From: Mesorhizobium_G sp049840935
Lineage (GTDB): Bacteria > Pseudomonadota > Alphaproteobacteria > Rhizobiales > Rhizobiaceae
Reading direction: 5' to 3'
DNA length: 64,000 bases
NCBI GenBank assembly: GCA_049840935.1
Contig: JASGJA010000016.1
Location: 1-64,000 of the forward strand
Shown: positions 42,565 through 52,400 of the stretch, in pieces
Numbering within the stretch: position 1 is the stretch's first letter
Layout of the letters: every line of letters begins with the position of its first letter
Program-made: the position numbers and the translations under genes
Notes under the pieces: generated by a model
The model's database searches: none
What the model saw: only the letters and a program-made list of their open reading frames with translations
What the model was told of the DNA's origin: nothing

Positions 42565-42616
42565 GCCCCACCCGGCCCTCCGGGCCACCCTCCCCATCGA
42601 GGGGAGGGAGGGTGCA
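42565..42616. repeat. Solitary family A repeat arm
   Basis: One complete family A arm (CCCCACCCGGCCCTCCGGGC start, CTCCCCATCGAGGGGAG core) with no facing partner in the next 170 bp. It is the only single-arm locus of the twelve and lies between frcA and glgP. Confidence 0.88.
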
Positions 42617-42666
42617 ATAACCTTAAGCGTTTCAGCAGAGGAAGCGCGGCAGCATATTTATTGCGC

Positions 42667-42695
42667 TTGACGCCGGATTGGCGGATTGCTCAAAT
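42667..42695 (+). promoter_or_regulatory. Possible glgP promoter
   Basis: TTGACG (42667-42672) and TCAAAT (42690-42695) at 17 bp spacing, about 90 bp before the glgP start and after the repeat arm. Five of six and four of six matches to sigma-70 boxes. Weak evidence by itself. Confidence 0.35.
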
Positions 42696-42784
42696 CGATT
42701 GAAGCGATTGGTGAAACGGCGTTGGGAGGCCGGTTTGCAATGGCTTATGGGAGGGTCCAGGGTTCAAATGTCAACGGAGCCAAA

Positions 42785-45259
42785 ATGACATCTGCCATGA
42801 AGTCCAAAGCCAAAGTCGTCGCTCCCATGCCGCTGGATGTCACGCCACGTGAACTGGCGGACGAAATCCTGAAAGACCTGCGTTATCGTGTGGGTAAGGA
42901 CGCGTCTGTCGCGACCTCGTATGACTGGCTGGCGGCCTCGATCAAGGCCGTACGCGACCGGATTGTCGATCGTTGGATCACCTCGACGAAAGAGGCTTAT
43001 GAGACGCAGGCCAAGCGCGCCTATTATCTGTCGCTGGAGTTTTTGATCGGTCGGCTGATGCGCGACGCGTTCTCCAATCTGGGCATGATGGAGACGATAC
43101 GCGAGGCGCTTGAACTGCTCGACGTCGATCTTGACGTCATTGCGCAGCTTGAACCGGATGCTGCGCTCGGCAATGGCGGTCTTGGACGGCTGGCCGCATG
43201 CTTCATGGAAAGCATGGCGACGGTGGGCGTGCCTGCGCATGGCTACGGCATTCGTTACATGAACGGCATGTTCCGGCAGGAGATTTCAGACGGTCAGCAG
43301 GTGGAACTGCCGGAAACGTGGCTGGACCACGGCAATCCGTGGGAATTTGAACGGCGCGAACGTTCGTTCGAGATCGGCTTCGGCGGTTCGGTCGAGGCGG
43401 CCGAGGTTCAGGACGGGCTGGTGGAACGCCATGTCTGGAAGCCATCCGAACACGTACTGGCGGTCGCCTATGATACGCCGGTGGTGGGCTGGCGCGGCAA
43501 GCGCGTGAATACGCTTCGGCTGTGGTCGGCCATGCCGGTCGATCCAATTCTGCTCGACAAGTTCAATGCGGGTGACCACGTCGGCGCACTGGAAGAGAGC
43601 AACAAGGCGGATGCGCTGTCGCGTGTGCTGTATCCAGCGGATTCGCATAAGGCCGGACAGGAACTGCGGCTGCGGCAGGAATATTTCTTCTCGTCAGCCT
43701 CGCTTCAAGACATTTTGCAGCGGCACCTGTCGCAATATGGCGAACTGCGCTCACTGCCTGACAAGGCGGCGATCCATTTGAACGACACGCATCCGGCGGT
43801 TTCGGTGGCCGAACTGATGCGGCTCCTGATCGATGTGCATGGCTTCGAGTTCGATGAGGCTTGGGACATGACCAAGCGGACATTCGGCTATACCAATCAC
43901 ACGCTGCTGCCGGAAGCGCTGGAAAGCTGGCCAGTGCCGCTGTTTGAGCGGTTGTTGCCGCGCCACATGCAGCTTGTTTACGAGATCAACGCGCAGATTT
44001 TGCTGGAGGCGCGCGCGACGGGGAATTTCGACGGCGGGCAGATCAGCCGGATTTCGCTGATCCAGGAAGATGGCGAGCGGCGCGTGCGCATGGGCAATCT
44101 GGCGTTTGCGGGGTCGCATTCGATCAACGGCGTTTCGGCGCTGCACACCGATCTGATGAAAGAAACGGTGTTCGCGGATTTGCACAGGCTTTACCCCGAC
44201 CGCATCAACAACAAGACCAACGGCATTACGCCGCGCCGCTGGTTGTTCCAATGCAATGAGGGGCTGACCGGGCTGGTGCGCGAGGCGATCGGCGACAGGT
44301 TCCTCGACGATTTCGACGCGCTGGCCGAACTGGACAAATTCGCCAGCGACAAGGCGTTCGTGGAAAAGTTCGCGGCGGCAAAGCGCGTGAATAAGCAGCG
44401 GCTGGCGCAGGTGGCGGCAGAACGGTTGGGCGTGAAGGTCGATCCTTCGGCGCTGTTTGACATCCAGATCAAGCGTATCCACGAATACAAGCGGCAGCTT
44501 CTGAACATTATCGAAGCGGTGGCGCTGTACGACCAGATACGCTCGCACCCTGAGCGGGATTGGGTTCCTCGTGTAAAATTCTTCGGCGGCAAGGCGGCGC
44601 CGAGCTATTACAACGCCAAGCTGATTATTCGACTGATAAACGATGTGGCGAAGGTGGTGAACCGCGACCCGTCCGTGCGCGGGCTGCTCAAGATCGCATT
44701 CATGCCGAACTACAATGTCAGTCTGGCCGAGATCATGATGCCCGCGGCGGATTTGTCGGAGCAGATTTCAACGGCGGGCATGGAAGCCTCCGGCACGGGC
44801 AATATGAAGTTCGGGCTGAATGGCGCGTTGACGATAGGTACGCTGGATGGCGCGAATGTTGAAATGCAGGAGCATGTCGGGGAGGACAATATCCTGATCT
44901 TCGGCCTGACTGCGCAGGAAGTCGCCGAACGGCGGGCGAATGGCTACAAGCCGCGCGAGGTGATCGAAGGGTCGCCGGAACTCTCGCAGGCGCTGTCAGC
45001 GATTTCGTCCGGCGTGTTTTCGCCGCATGAGCCGGGGCGCTATCGCGACCTTATCGACGGGCTCTACAATTCGGATTGGTTCATGGTCGCGGCGGATTTT
45101 GACTCCTACGCGGCGACGCAGAGGAAAGTGGACGAATGGTGGACGGATAGTCCGCTCTGGTACACCAAGGCCATTCACAACGTGGCGCGGATGGCATGGT
45201 TCTCATCCGACCGCACCATTCGGGAATATGCGCGGGAGATCTGGAAGGTTCGCGTTTGA
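42785..45259 (+). CDS. glgP: Glycogen phosphorylase
   Basis: An 824-residue GT35 enzyme releasing glucose 1-phosphate from glycogen. The N-terminal active-site region ALGNGGLGRLAACFMESMAT, the motif KTNGITPRRWL and the pyridoxal-phosphate lysine in EASGTGNMKFGLNG are all present. ATG 42785 has CGGAG at the right distance; the frame is open to 42686, and ATG 42740 with GGGAGG is an alternative. It is the first gene of the glycogen cluster, followed by glgB, glgC, glgA, pgm and glgX on the same strand. Confidence 0.96.
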   Translation: MTSAMKSKAKVVAPMPLDVTPRELADEILKDLRYRVGKDASVATSYDWLAASIKAVRDRIVDRWITSTKEAYETQAKRAYYLSLEFLIGRLMRDAFSNLGMMETIREALELLDVDLDVIAQLEPDAALGNGGLGRLAACFMESMATVGVPAHGYGIRYMNGMFRQEISDGQQVELPETWLDHGNPWEFERRERSFEIGFGGSVEAAEVQDGLVERHVWKPSEHVLAVAYDTPVVGWRGKRVNTLRLWSAMPVDPILLDKFNAGDHVGALEESNKADALSRVLYPADSHKAGQELRLRQEYFFSSASLQDILQRHLSQYGELRSLPDKAAIHLNDTHPAVSVAELMRLLIDVHGFEFDEAWDMTKRTFGYTNHTLLPEALESWPVPLFERLLPRHMQLVYEINAQILLEARATGNFDGGQISRISLIQEDGERRVRMGNLAFAGSHSINGVSALHTDLMKETVFADLHRLYPDRINNKTNGITPRRWLFQCNEGLTGLVREAIGDRFLDDFDALAELDKFASDKAFVEKFAAAKRVNKQRLAQVAAERLGVKVDPSALFDIQIKRIHEYKRQLLNIIEAVALYDQIRSHPERDWVPRVKFFGGKAAPSYYNAKLIIRLINDVAKVVNRDPSVRGLLKIAFMPNYNVSLAEIMMPAADLSEQISTAGMEASGTGNMKFGLNGALTIGTLDGANVEMQEHVGEDNILIFGLTAQEVAERRANGYKPREVIEGSPELSQALSAISSGVFSPHEPGRYRDLIDGLYNSDWFMVAADFDSYAATQRKVDEWWTDSPLWYTKAIHNVARMAWFSSDRTIREYAREIWKVRV

Positions 45260-45300
45260 GGACAGGCGGTCAGGGGGAATTTTGAAATGGGAGGCTTTGC

Positions 45301-45449
45301 ACACCACCCGGCCCTTTCGGGCCACCCTCTCCCATCGAGGGGAGGGAGGGTGCCTAGTCTCCAGACAGCGGAGCAAGCGCAAGACGCGTAAAGGTTGACA
45401 TCTCCCTCCCCTCGATGGGGAGGGTGGCCCGAAGGGCCGGGTGGGGTGA
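45301..45449. repeat. Palindromic intergenic repeat, family A, two facing arms
   Basis: Left arm 45301-45351 and right arm 45401-45449 face each other between glgP and glgB. The left arm has one extra base in its core (CTCTCCCATCGAGG), another single-base length change in a low-complexity stretch. Confidence 0.9.
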
Positions 45450-45483
45450 GATCCGAAGGTCGGCGGCCAGGGAGGTTCGGAGC

Positions 45484-47847
45484 ATGAAAAAAGCTGGCCG
45501 CACGGCGCAATCGAAGCCCGCAAAGGGCAAGAAGATCGATTCCGAACCTGTTGAAGCCACGAAGAAAAAGGTTTCGGTATCCAAGCCAGCCAAGCAGAAG
45601 AAACTGCCGACGGCACGAGCAAGTGACGGCGCGATAAAGGCAATTGTCGCGGGAACACATGGCGACCCGTTCGGCGTTCTCGGCGTACATGAAACCGATG
45701 CGGGCTTTGTCGCGCGATGCTTCATTCCCGGCGCTGATTTCGTCAAGGTTTTCGATCTTGAAAATAATGAGATAGGCACGCTTGAGCAGCGGAATGAAGC
45801 CGGGTTTTTCGAGGGACCGCTGACGGTAGATCGTCGCCAGCCGGTGCGGTATCTGGCGCGTAACGATGGCGGCGAATGGTCTGAACTCGACCCTTATTCA
45901 TTTGGTCCGGTGCTGGGACCGATGGATGATTATTACATCGCCGAGGGGTCGCATTTGCGCTTGTTCGACAAGCTTGGCGCGCATCTGATCCATCACGAAG
46001 GCGCGGACGGCGTGCATTTTGCCGTGTGGGCGCCGAACGCCAAGCGCGTGTCCGTGGTGGGCGATTTCAACGATTGGGACGGTCGGCGGCTGCCGATGCG
46101 GTTTCGTCAGGACACGGGCATCTGGGAAATTTTTGCGCCGGACATTGAGGCAGGGCGCACCTACAAGTTCGAGATTATCGGAGCGCAGGGCGTTGTGCTG
46201 CCGCTGAAAGCCGATCCATTCGCGTTCAAGTCTGAGTTGCGGCCCGAAACGGCATCGGTGACGGTGCATCATTTTCAGCACGAATGGGGTGATGACGCGC
46301 ATCGCGACTATTGGCGCAAGACGCAGCCTCGCCGCGATGCAATTTCAATCTATGAGGTCCATGCTGGCTCGTGGCAGCGCAAGGAAGATGGTTCGTTCCT
46401 GACATGGGATGAGCTGGCCGAACGGCTTATTCCTTATGTCGTGGACACCGGCTTCACGCATATCGAGTTTTTGCCGATCTCGGAGCATCCTTTCGATCCA
46501 TCATGGGGATACCAGACCACCGGACTTTATGCCCCGACTGCGCGCTTCGGCGATCCTGAGGGCTTTGCGCGGTTCGTGGATGGTGCGCATCGGGCAGGCG
46601 TCGGCGTCATTCTGGATTGGGTGCCAGCGCATTTTCCAACCGACCAGTTTGGCCTCGCGCGATTTGACGGCACGGCGCTCTATGAGCACGAAGACCCCCG
46701 CAAGGGTTATCATCCCGACTGGAACACGCTGATCTATAATTTTGGACGGCGGGAGGTGGTGTCGTTTCTCGTCAACAACGCGTTGTACTGGGCCGAGAAA
46801 TATCACGTTGATGGCCTGCGTGTGGATGCGGTCGCCTCGATGCTCTACCTCGACTATTCGCGCAAGCAGGGCGAATGGATACCGAACGAGAAGGGCGGGC
46901 GCGAAAATCTGGAAGCAGTGAAATTCCTGCAGGAGATGAACGCGCGGCTCTATGGCACGCATCCCGGCATTATGACGATTGCCGAGGAGTCCACGTCATG
47001 GCCGAAGGTATCGCAGCCGACCGATCAAGGAGGGCTGGGCTTCGGGTTCAAGTGGAACATGGGGTTCATGCACGACACGCTGGAATATATGGCGCGTGAG
47101 CCGATCCACCGGAAATTCCACCACAGCGACCTGACATTCGGGCTGCTCTATGCGTTTTCCGAGAATTTTGTACTGCCGCTAAGCCATGACGAAGTGGTGC
47201 ACGGCAAGGGCACCCTGCTTAACAAAATGTCGGGTGACGACTGGCAGAAGTTTGCCAATCTGCGTGCGTATTACGGCTTCATGTGGGGGTATCCCGGCAA
47301 AAAGCTGCTGTTCATGGGGCAGGAGTTTGCCCAACGCCGCGAATGGAGCGAGGCGCGGGCACTGGACTGGGATTTGCTGGCGCATCCGCCGCACGCGGGA
47401 ATGCGCAAGCTGGTGCGCGACCTGAACTATGCCTATCGCTCTCGGCCCGCTTTACACGCACGCGACTGCGAGCCGGATGGCTTTACATGGCTGATCGTGG
47501 ACGATCAGGAAAACTCGGTTTTTGCGTGGCTGCGCACCGCGCCGGGCGAAAATCCCGTGGCAGTGATTTCAAGCTTCACGCCGATTGTTCGCAACAATTA
47601 CGGACTGCCCTTGCCGAAGGCCGGAAAGTGGCGCGAAATCATCAATACCGACGCAGCCGATTACGGCGGCTCCGGTGTCGGGAACGACGGGGTTGTGGAA
47701 GCATTTGCGACATCTGACGGCAAGGCGCACGCGATACTGCGCCTGCCGCCGCTGGCAACGCTGATGCTGGAACTGGTTGAGGAAGTGCCGGAAGCGGTTT
47801 CGCAGCCGGAGGAGAGCGCCGAAACGGTGGAGGTTGTGCCATCATGA
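45484..47847 (+). CDS. glgB: 1,4-alpha-glucan branching enzyme
   Basis: A 787-residue GH13 enzyme that adds alpha-1,6 branches to glycogen. It has a Lys/Ala-rich N-terminal extension of about 45 residues, two CBM48-type modules (the second from GVHFAVWAPNAKRVSVVGDFN) and a catalytic barrel with nucleophile Asp in GLRVDAVASMLYLDY, Glu in IAEESTSWP and Asp in LSHDEVVHGKG. The start is ATG 45484 after GGAG; the frame is open through the repeat arm to 45415 but that is not coding. glgC begins 15 bp after the stop. Confidence 0.96.
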   Translation: MKKAGRTAQSKPAKGKKIDSEPVEATKKKVSVSKPAKQKKLPTARASDGAIKAIVAGTHGDPFGVLGVHETDAGFVARCFIPGADFVKVFDLENNEIGTLEQRNEAGFFEGPLTVDRRQPVRYLARNDGGEWSELDPYSFGPVLGPMDDYYIAEGSHLRLFDKLGAHLIHHEGADGVHFAVWAPNAKRVSVVGDFNDWDGRRLPMRFRQDTGIWEIFAPDIEAGRTYKFEIIGAQGVVLPLKADPFAFKSELRPETASVTVHHFQHEWGDDAHRDYWRKTQPRRDAISIYEVHAGSWQRKEDGSFLTWDELAERLIPYVVDTGFTHIEFLPISEHPFDPSWGYQTTGLYAPTARFGDPEGFARFVDGAHRAGVGVILDWVPAHFPTDQFGLARFDGTALYEHEDPRKGYHPDWNTLIYNFGRREVVSFLVNNALYWAEKYHVDGLRVDAVASMLYLDYSRKQGEWIPNEKGGRENLEAVKFLQEMNARLYGTHPGIMTIAEESTSWPKVSQPTDQGGLGFGFKWNMGFMHDTLEYMAREPIHRKFHHSDLTFGLLYAFSENFVLPLSHDEVVHGKGTLLNKMSGDDWQKFANLRAYYGFMWGYPGKKLLFMGQEFAQRREWSEARALDWDLLAHPPHAGMRKLVRDLNYAYRSRPALHARDCEPDGFTWLIVDDQENSVFAWLRTAPGENPVAVISSFTPIVRNNYGLPLPKAGKWREIINTDAADYGGSGVGNDGVVEAFATSDGKAHAILRLPPLATLMLELVEEVPEAVSQPEESAETVEVVPS

Positions 47848-47862
47848 GTTGGGAGGGAGTTC

Positions 47863-49125
47863 ATGGCTGATTTGAAACGGACGCAGCCGCTTGCGCGTGA
47901 AGCTATGGCCTATGTGCTGGCGGGAGGGCGGGGCAGTCGCCTCAAGGAACTGACGGACCGGCGCGCCAAGCCCGCAGTGCATTTCGGCGGCAAGACGCGC
48001 ATCATCGATTTCGCGCTGTCGAATGCCATCAATTCGGGTATTCGGCGCATTGGCGTTGCCACGCAATACAAGGCGCATTCGCTGATCCGGCACCTGCAAC
48101 GCGGCTGGAACTTCATGCGGCCCGAACGCAATGAAAGCTTCGACATTCTGCCCGCCTCGCAACGCGTTTCCGAAACGCAATGGTATGAGGGAACGGCGGA
48201 CGCGGTGTTCCAGAACATCGATATTATTGAAAGCTATAACCCGGAATTCATGGTCATTCTGGCGGGCGACCACATCTACAAGATGGACTACGAACTGATG
48301 CTGCGTCAGCACGTGGACCAGAACGCGGATGTGACAGTGGGCTGCCTCGAAGTGCCGCGCATGGAGGCGACCGGCTTCGGCGTGATGCATGTGGACGGAA
48401 AGGACCAGATCATCGCGTTTGTCGAAAAGCCTTCCGATCCGCCAGCCATTCCAGACAAGCCGGATTTCGCGCTGGCCTCGATGGGCATTTACGTGTTCCG
48501 CACAAAGTTCCTGATGGACCTGTTGCGCAAGGACGCATCCGACCCGGATTCCAGCCGTGACTTCGGCAAGGACATCATTCCCTACATCGTGGATCACGGC
48601 AAAGCCGTGGCGCATCGCTTCGCACAATCCTGCGTGCGGTCCTCGATGGAAGCGGAACCTTACTGGCGCGACGTGGGAACCATCGATGCCTATTGGGAAG
48701 CCAATATCGACCTGACGGACGTGACGCCGGAACTGGACATTTATGATCGCGACTGGCCGATCTGGACTTATGCGGAATTGAAGCCGCCGGCAAAATTCGT
48801 GCATGATGAGGATGGCCGCCGCGGCATGGCCGTGTCGTCGGTGATTGCGGGCGATTGCATCGTTTCCGGCGCGTCGTTGAAGCGGAGCCTGGTGTTCACC
48901 GGTGCGCGCATCAACTCCTACACCAAGCTGAAAGAGGTGGTGATGCTGCCGGATTGTGTGGTTGGCCGCAACGTAAGGCTGACGCGCTGCGTAATCGACT
49001 CCGGGGTGCACATTCCCGAAGGTCTGATTGTGGGCGAGGATGCGAAAGCCGATGCCAAGAGATTCCGGGTGAGCGAAAAGGGCATTGTGCTGATCACGCA
49101 GGAAATGATCAGCCGGTTGGGGTGA
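47863..49125 (+). CDS. glgC: Glucose-1-phosphate adenylyltransferase
   Basis: A 420-residue ADP-glucose pyrophosphorylase, the committed step to glycogen. The nucleotide site AYVLAGGRGSRLKELTDRRA is at the N-terminus, the activator/catalytic segment GTADAVFQN near 110, DHIYKMDY near 140 and the C-terminal left-handed beta-helix from about 290. ATG 47863 follows GGGAGGGAG. The large repeat locus that follows separates it from glgA. Confidence 0.97.
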   Translation: MADLKRTQPLAREAMAYVLAGGRGSRLKELTDRRAKPAVHFGGKTRIIDFALSNAINSGIRRIGVATQYKAHSLIRHLQRGWNFMRPERNESFDILPASQRVSETQWYEGTADAVFQNIDIIESYNPEFMVILAGDHIYKMDYELMLRQHVDQNADVTVGCLEVPRMEATGFGVMHVDGKDQIIAFVEKPSDPPAIPDKPDFALASMGIYVFRTKFLMDLLRKDASDPDSSRDFGKDIIPYIVDHGKAVAHRFAQSCVRSSMEAEPYWRDVGTIDAYWEANIDLTDVTPELDIYDRDWPIWTYAELKPPAKFVHDEDGRRGMAVSSVIAGDCIVSGASLKRSLVFTGARINSYTKLKEVVMLPDCVVGRNVRLTRCVIDSGVHIPEGLIVGEDAKADAKRFRVSEKGIVLITQEMISRLG

Positions 49126-49143
49126 GTGTGGATGTGATTTGCA

Positions 49144-49380
49144 CCCCTCATCCGCCTGCCGGCACCACCCAGCCCTCCGCTATGGCTCCGGGCGTTCGTC
49201 ATTTGAAAAGCCCATTTTGGGGCTTTTCATCCGCTTCGCGGACCAATCCTCACCCCTCAAGGGGAGAAGGCAGATGATCGATACGCCTCGCATAATCTGT
49301 GGCGTTGGTGATTAGGAACGGCGCCGCCAATTCTCCCTTCTCCCCTTGAGGGAGAAGGTGCCGGCAGGCGGATGAGGGGT
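49144..49380. repeat. Family B repeat pair with an 85-bp insert in the left arm
   Basis: The left arm begins normally (49144-49166), is interrupted by unrelated sequence (49167-49251) and resumes with CCCCTCAAGGGGAGAAGG (to 49270). The right arm (about 49333-49380) is intact. The insert contains its own hairpin, GAAAAGCCC (49205-49213) with GGGCTTTTC (49220-49228), which may serve as the glgC terminator. This fills the glgC-glgA gap. Confidence 0.85.
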
Positions 49381-49430
49381 TTTAGGCAAATGCTCAAACT
49401 GTTAAGTGATGCGATGAATCGAAAGCCCGT

Positions 49431-52400
49431 ATGAAAGTTCTATCCGTAGCCTCTGAACTCTACCCGCTGATCAAGACCGGAGGGCTGGCCGATGTGGCGG
49501 GGGCGCTTCCGCTTGCGCTCAAGGAGCATGGCGTGGAGATGCGCTCGCTGCTGCCGGGTTATCCCGCGGTAATAAAGGCGCTGAAAACCACCGAGGCGGT
49601 GTACCACTACGACAATCTTTTCGGGGGACCGGCGGCGCTGCTTGCCACCAAATTCGATGGGCTGGACCTCTACATTATCGACGCTCCGCATCTCTATGAC
49701 CGCAATGGTGGGGCATATGGCGACCCGAACGGCAATGACTGGCCGGACAACTGGCAGCGCTTTGCCGCACTGAGCCGGGTGGGCGCAGACATTGCCGAGG
49801 GCAAGCTGGCGGGGTTCGTGCCAGACGTTGTGCACGCGCATGACTGGCAGGCGGCGCTGACCATTGCCTATATGCGCTTTGGCCCCGCTAACAATGTGCC
49901 TAGCGTAATGACGGTGCACAATCTCGCATTTCAGGGCCGGTTTCCGGCGGGAATATTCGGCGGGCTTGGGCTCGCGGGCGAGGCGATGACCGTTGACGGC
50001 GTCGAGTATTATGGCGGCGTCGGGTTCCTGAAAGCGGGTCTGCAATCGGCTTGGGCCGTGACGACCGTTAGCCCAACCTATGCACAAGAAATTCGCACGC
50101 CGGAATTCGGCATGGGACTGGATGGTCTGATCAACCGGCGCGCGCCAGACCTCTACGGCATTGTGAACGGTATCGATGATGATGTGTGGAACCCGGCGAC
50201 GGACAAGCACCTCACGGCATCATACACGGCTGATGCGCTGGATAAGCGCGCGGCCAATCGGGCCGCAATCGAAGAGCGGTTCGGGCTGGAGCATGACGAC
50301 ACGCCCATCTTCTGTGTTGTGAGCCGCCTGACTTGGCAAAAGGGCGTTGACCTGTTGGTGGAGATCGCAGACCAACTCGTCGCGATGGGCGCACGGCTGG
50401 CGGTGCTTGGCTCCGGCGACAGCGGGCTTGAGGGGCAACTTCTCGCGGCAGCGGCGCGCCACCGCGGGCGCATTGGCGTGGTGATCGGTTACGACGAAGC
50501 GCTTTCACATCTTATGCAGGGCGGGTCGGATGCTATCCTCATTCCCTCGCGGTTCGAGCCGTGCGGCCTGACGCAACTCTACGGTCTGCGTTATGGCTGC
50601 GTGCCGGTGGTCGCGCGCACGGGCGGTCTGGCGGACACGGTTATCGATGCCAATGAAGCGGCGGCGACGGCGGGCGTGGCGACCGGATTTGTGCATGACG
50701 CTGCCGATGCGCGTGCGCTGCTGAATGCGGTGCAGCGGGCGGTGGAGTTGCACCGGGACGCGCAGGTGTGGGCATCGCTGCAAAAGCAGGGCATGAAAAG
50801 CGATGTCTCGTGGACGCGCAGTGCCAGAAAATACACCGATCTTTACAGGAACCTTCTTGCCAGAAAGCCGGGTCAAGAAATGAGCACAAAAGCAAATATC
50901 AAAACCGTTTCGACCAAACCTTATGACGACCAGAAGCCGGGAACCTCCGGCTTGCGCAAGAAAGTGCCGGTTTTCGAGCAGCCCAACTATGCGGAGAATT
51001 TCATCCAGTCGGTATTCAACTCGCTGGAAGGGTTTGAAGGCAAGACGCTGGTGATCGGCGGCGATGGCCGTTACCTCAATCGCGAAGTGATCCAGAAGGC
51101 CATCGCGATGGCCGTGGCCAACGGCTTCGGCAAGGTGATGGTGGGGCAGGGGGGTATTCTCTCGACACCCGCCGCGTCGAACATTATCCGCAAATACAAG
51201 GCGTTCGGCGGACTGGTGCTTTCGGCCAGCCACAACCCCGGCGGGCCGCACGAAGATTTCGGCATCAAGTACAATATCGGCAATGGCGGGCCAGCGCCGG
51301 AAAAGATCACCGACGCGATTTTCGCCAACACCAAGACGATTAGCGAATACAAGATTGCGGAGATCGGGCATGTGGACATCGACGTGGTGGGCAGCTTTGA
51401 CGTTGGCGGCATGACGGTTGAGGTTATCGATCCGGTGAAAGACTATGCCGAACTGATGGAAAGCCTGTTCGACTTCGACGCAATCCGCGCGATGTTCAAG
51501 GGTGGCTTTCGCATGGCGATGGATTCCATGCATGCCGTGACAGGGCCATATGCGAAGGAGATTCTGGAGGGCAGGCTGGGCGCGCCGAAAGGCACAGCGC
51601 GCAATTTTCATCCGCTGCCGGATTTCGGCGGGCATCACCCGGACCCGAACCTCGTGCACGCGAAGGAGCTCTATGATGACGTGATGAGCGCTGCCGGGCC
51701 GGATTTCGGAGCAGCCTCGGACGGCGATGGCGACCGCAACATGATCGTCGGCAAAGGCATGTTCGTGACACCGTCCGACAGTCTCGCGCTGATTGCCGCG
51801 AACGCGACGCTCGCGCCGGGATACAAGCGCGGGCTGGCAGGCATTGCACGCTCCATGCCGACAAGTGCTGCGGCGAATCGCGTGGCCGAAAAGCTTGGCA
51901 TTGGCATGTACGAAACGCCGACCGGCTGGAAGTTCTTTGGCAATCTGCTGGACGCAGGGAAGGCCACCGTTTGCGGCGAAGAAAGCTTTGGCACTGGCTC
52001 CGACCATGTGCGCGAGAAGGACGGGCTGTGGGCGGTGTTGTTCTGGCTCAACATCATCGCCGCGCGTAAGCAGAGCGTGAAGGACATCGTCGAGGCGCAT
52101 TGGAAGGAATATGGCCGCAACTATTATTCGCGCCATGACTACGAGGAAGTCGAAAGCGACAAAGCCAATGCGCTGATCGATGCGCTGCGTGCCGGTCTGG
52201 CCAAGTTGCCGGGCAAGAAGGTGCAGGGCATGGATATCGAGGCGGCCGATGATTTTGCCTATCACGATCCGGTTGACGGGTCGGTGTCGAAAATCAGGGT
52301 GTCCGCGTGTTGTTCAAGGGCGGTTCGCGCGTGGTGTTCCGGTTGTCCGGAACGGGAACATCAGGTGCAACGCTGCGCGTGTATTTCGAGCGGTATGAAC

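Noticed and set aside
45415..45483. Longer start for glgB
   Set aside because: The extra residues come from the family A repeat arm; ATG 45484 has its own ribosome site.
47842..49011. 389-codon minus-strand open frame over glgC
   Set aside because: Antisense shadow of glgC with no start signal and no recognisable domain.
40418..49380. CRISPR array
   Set aside because: The repeats are widely scattered, in facing orientation and without regular unique spacers.
50505..52265. 586-codon open frame on the minus strand across glgA-pgm
   Set aside because: It lies wholly antisense to well-recognised enzymes, is rich in His/Arg as expected for a GC-codon shadow, and has no family resemblance.
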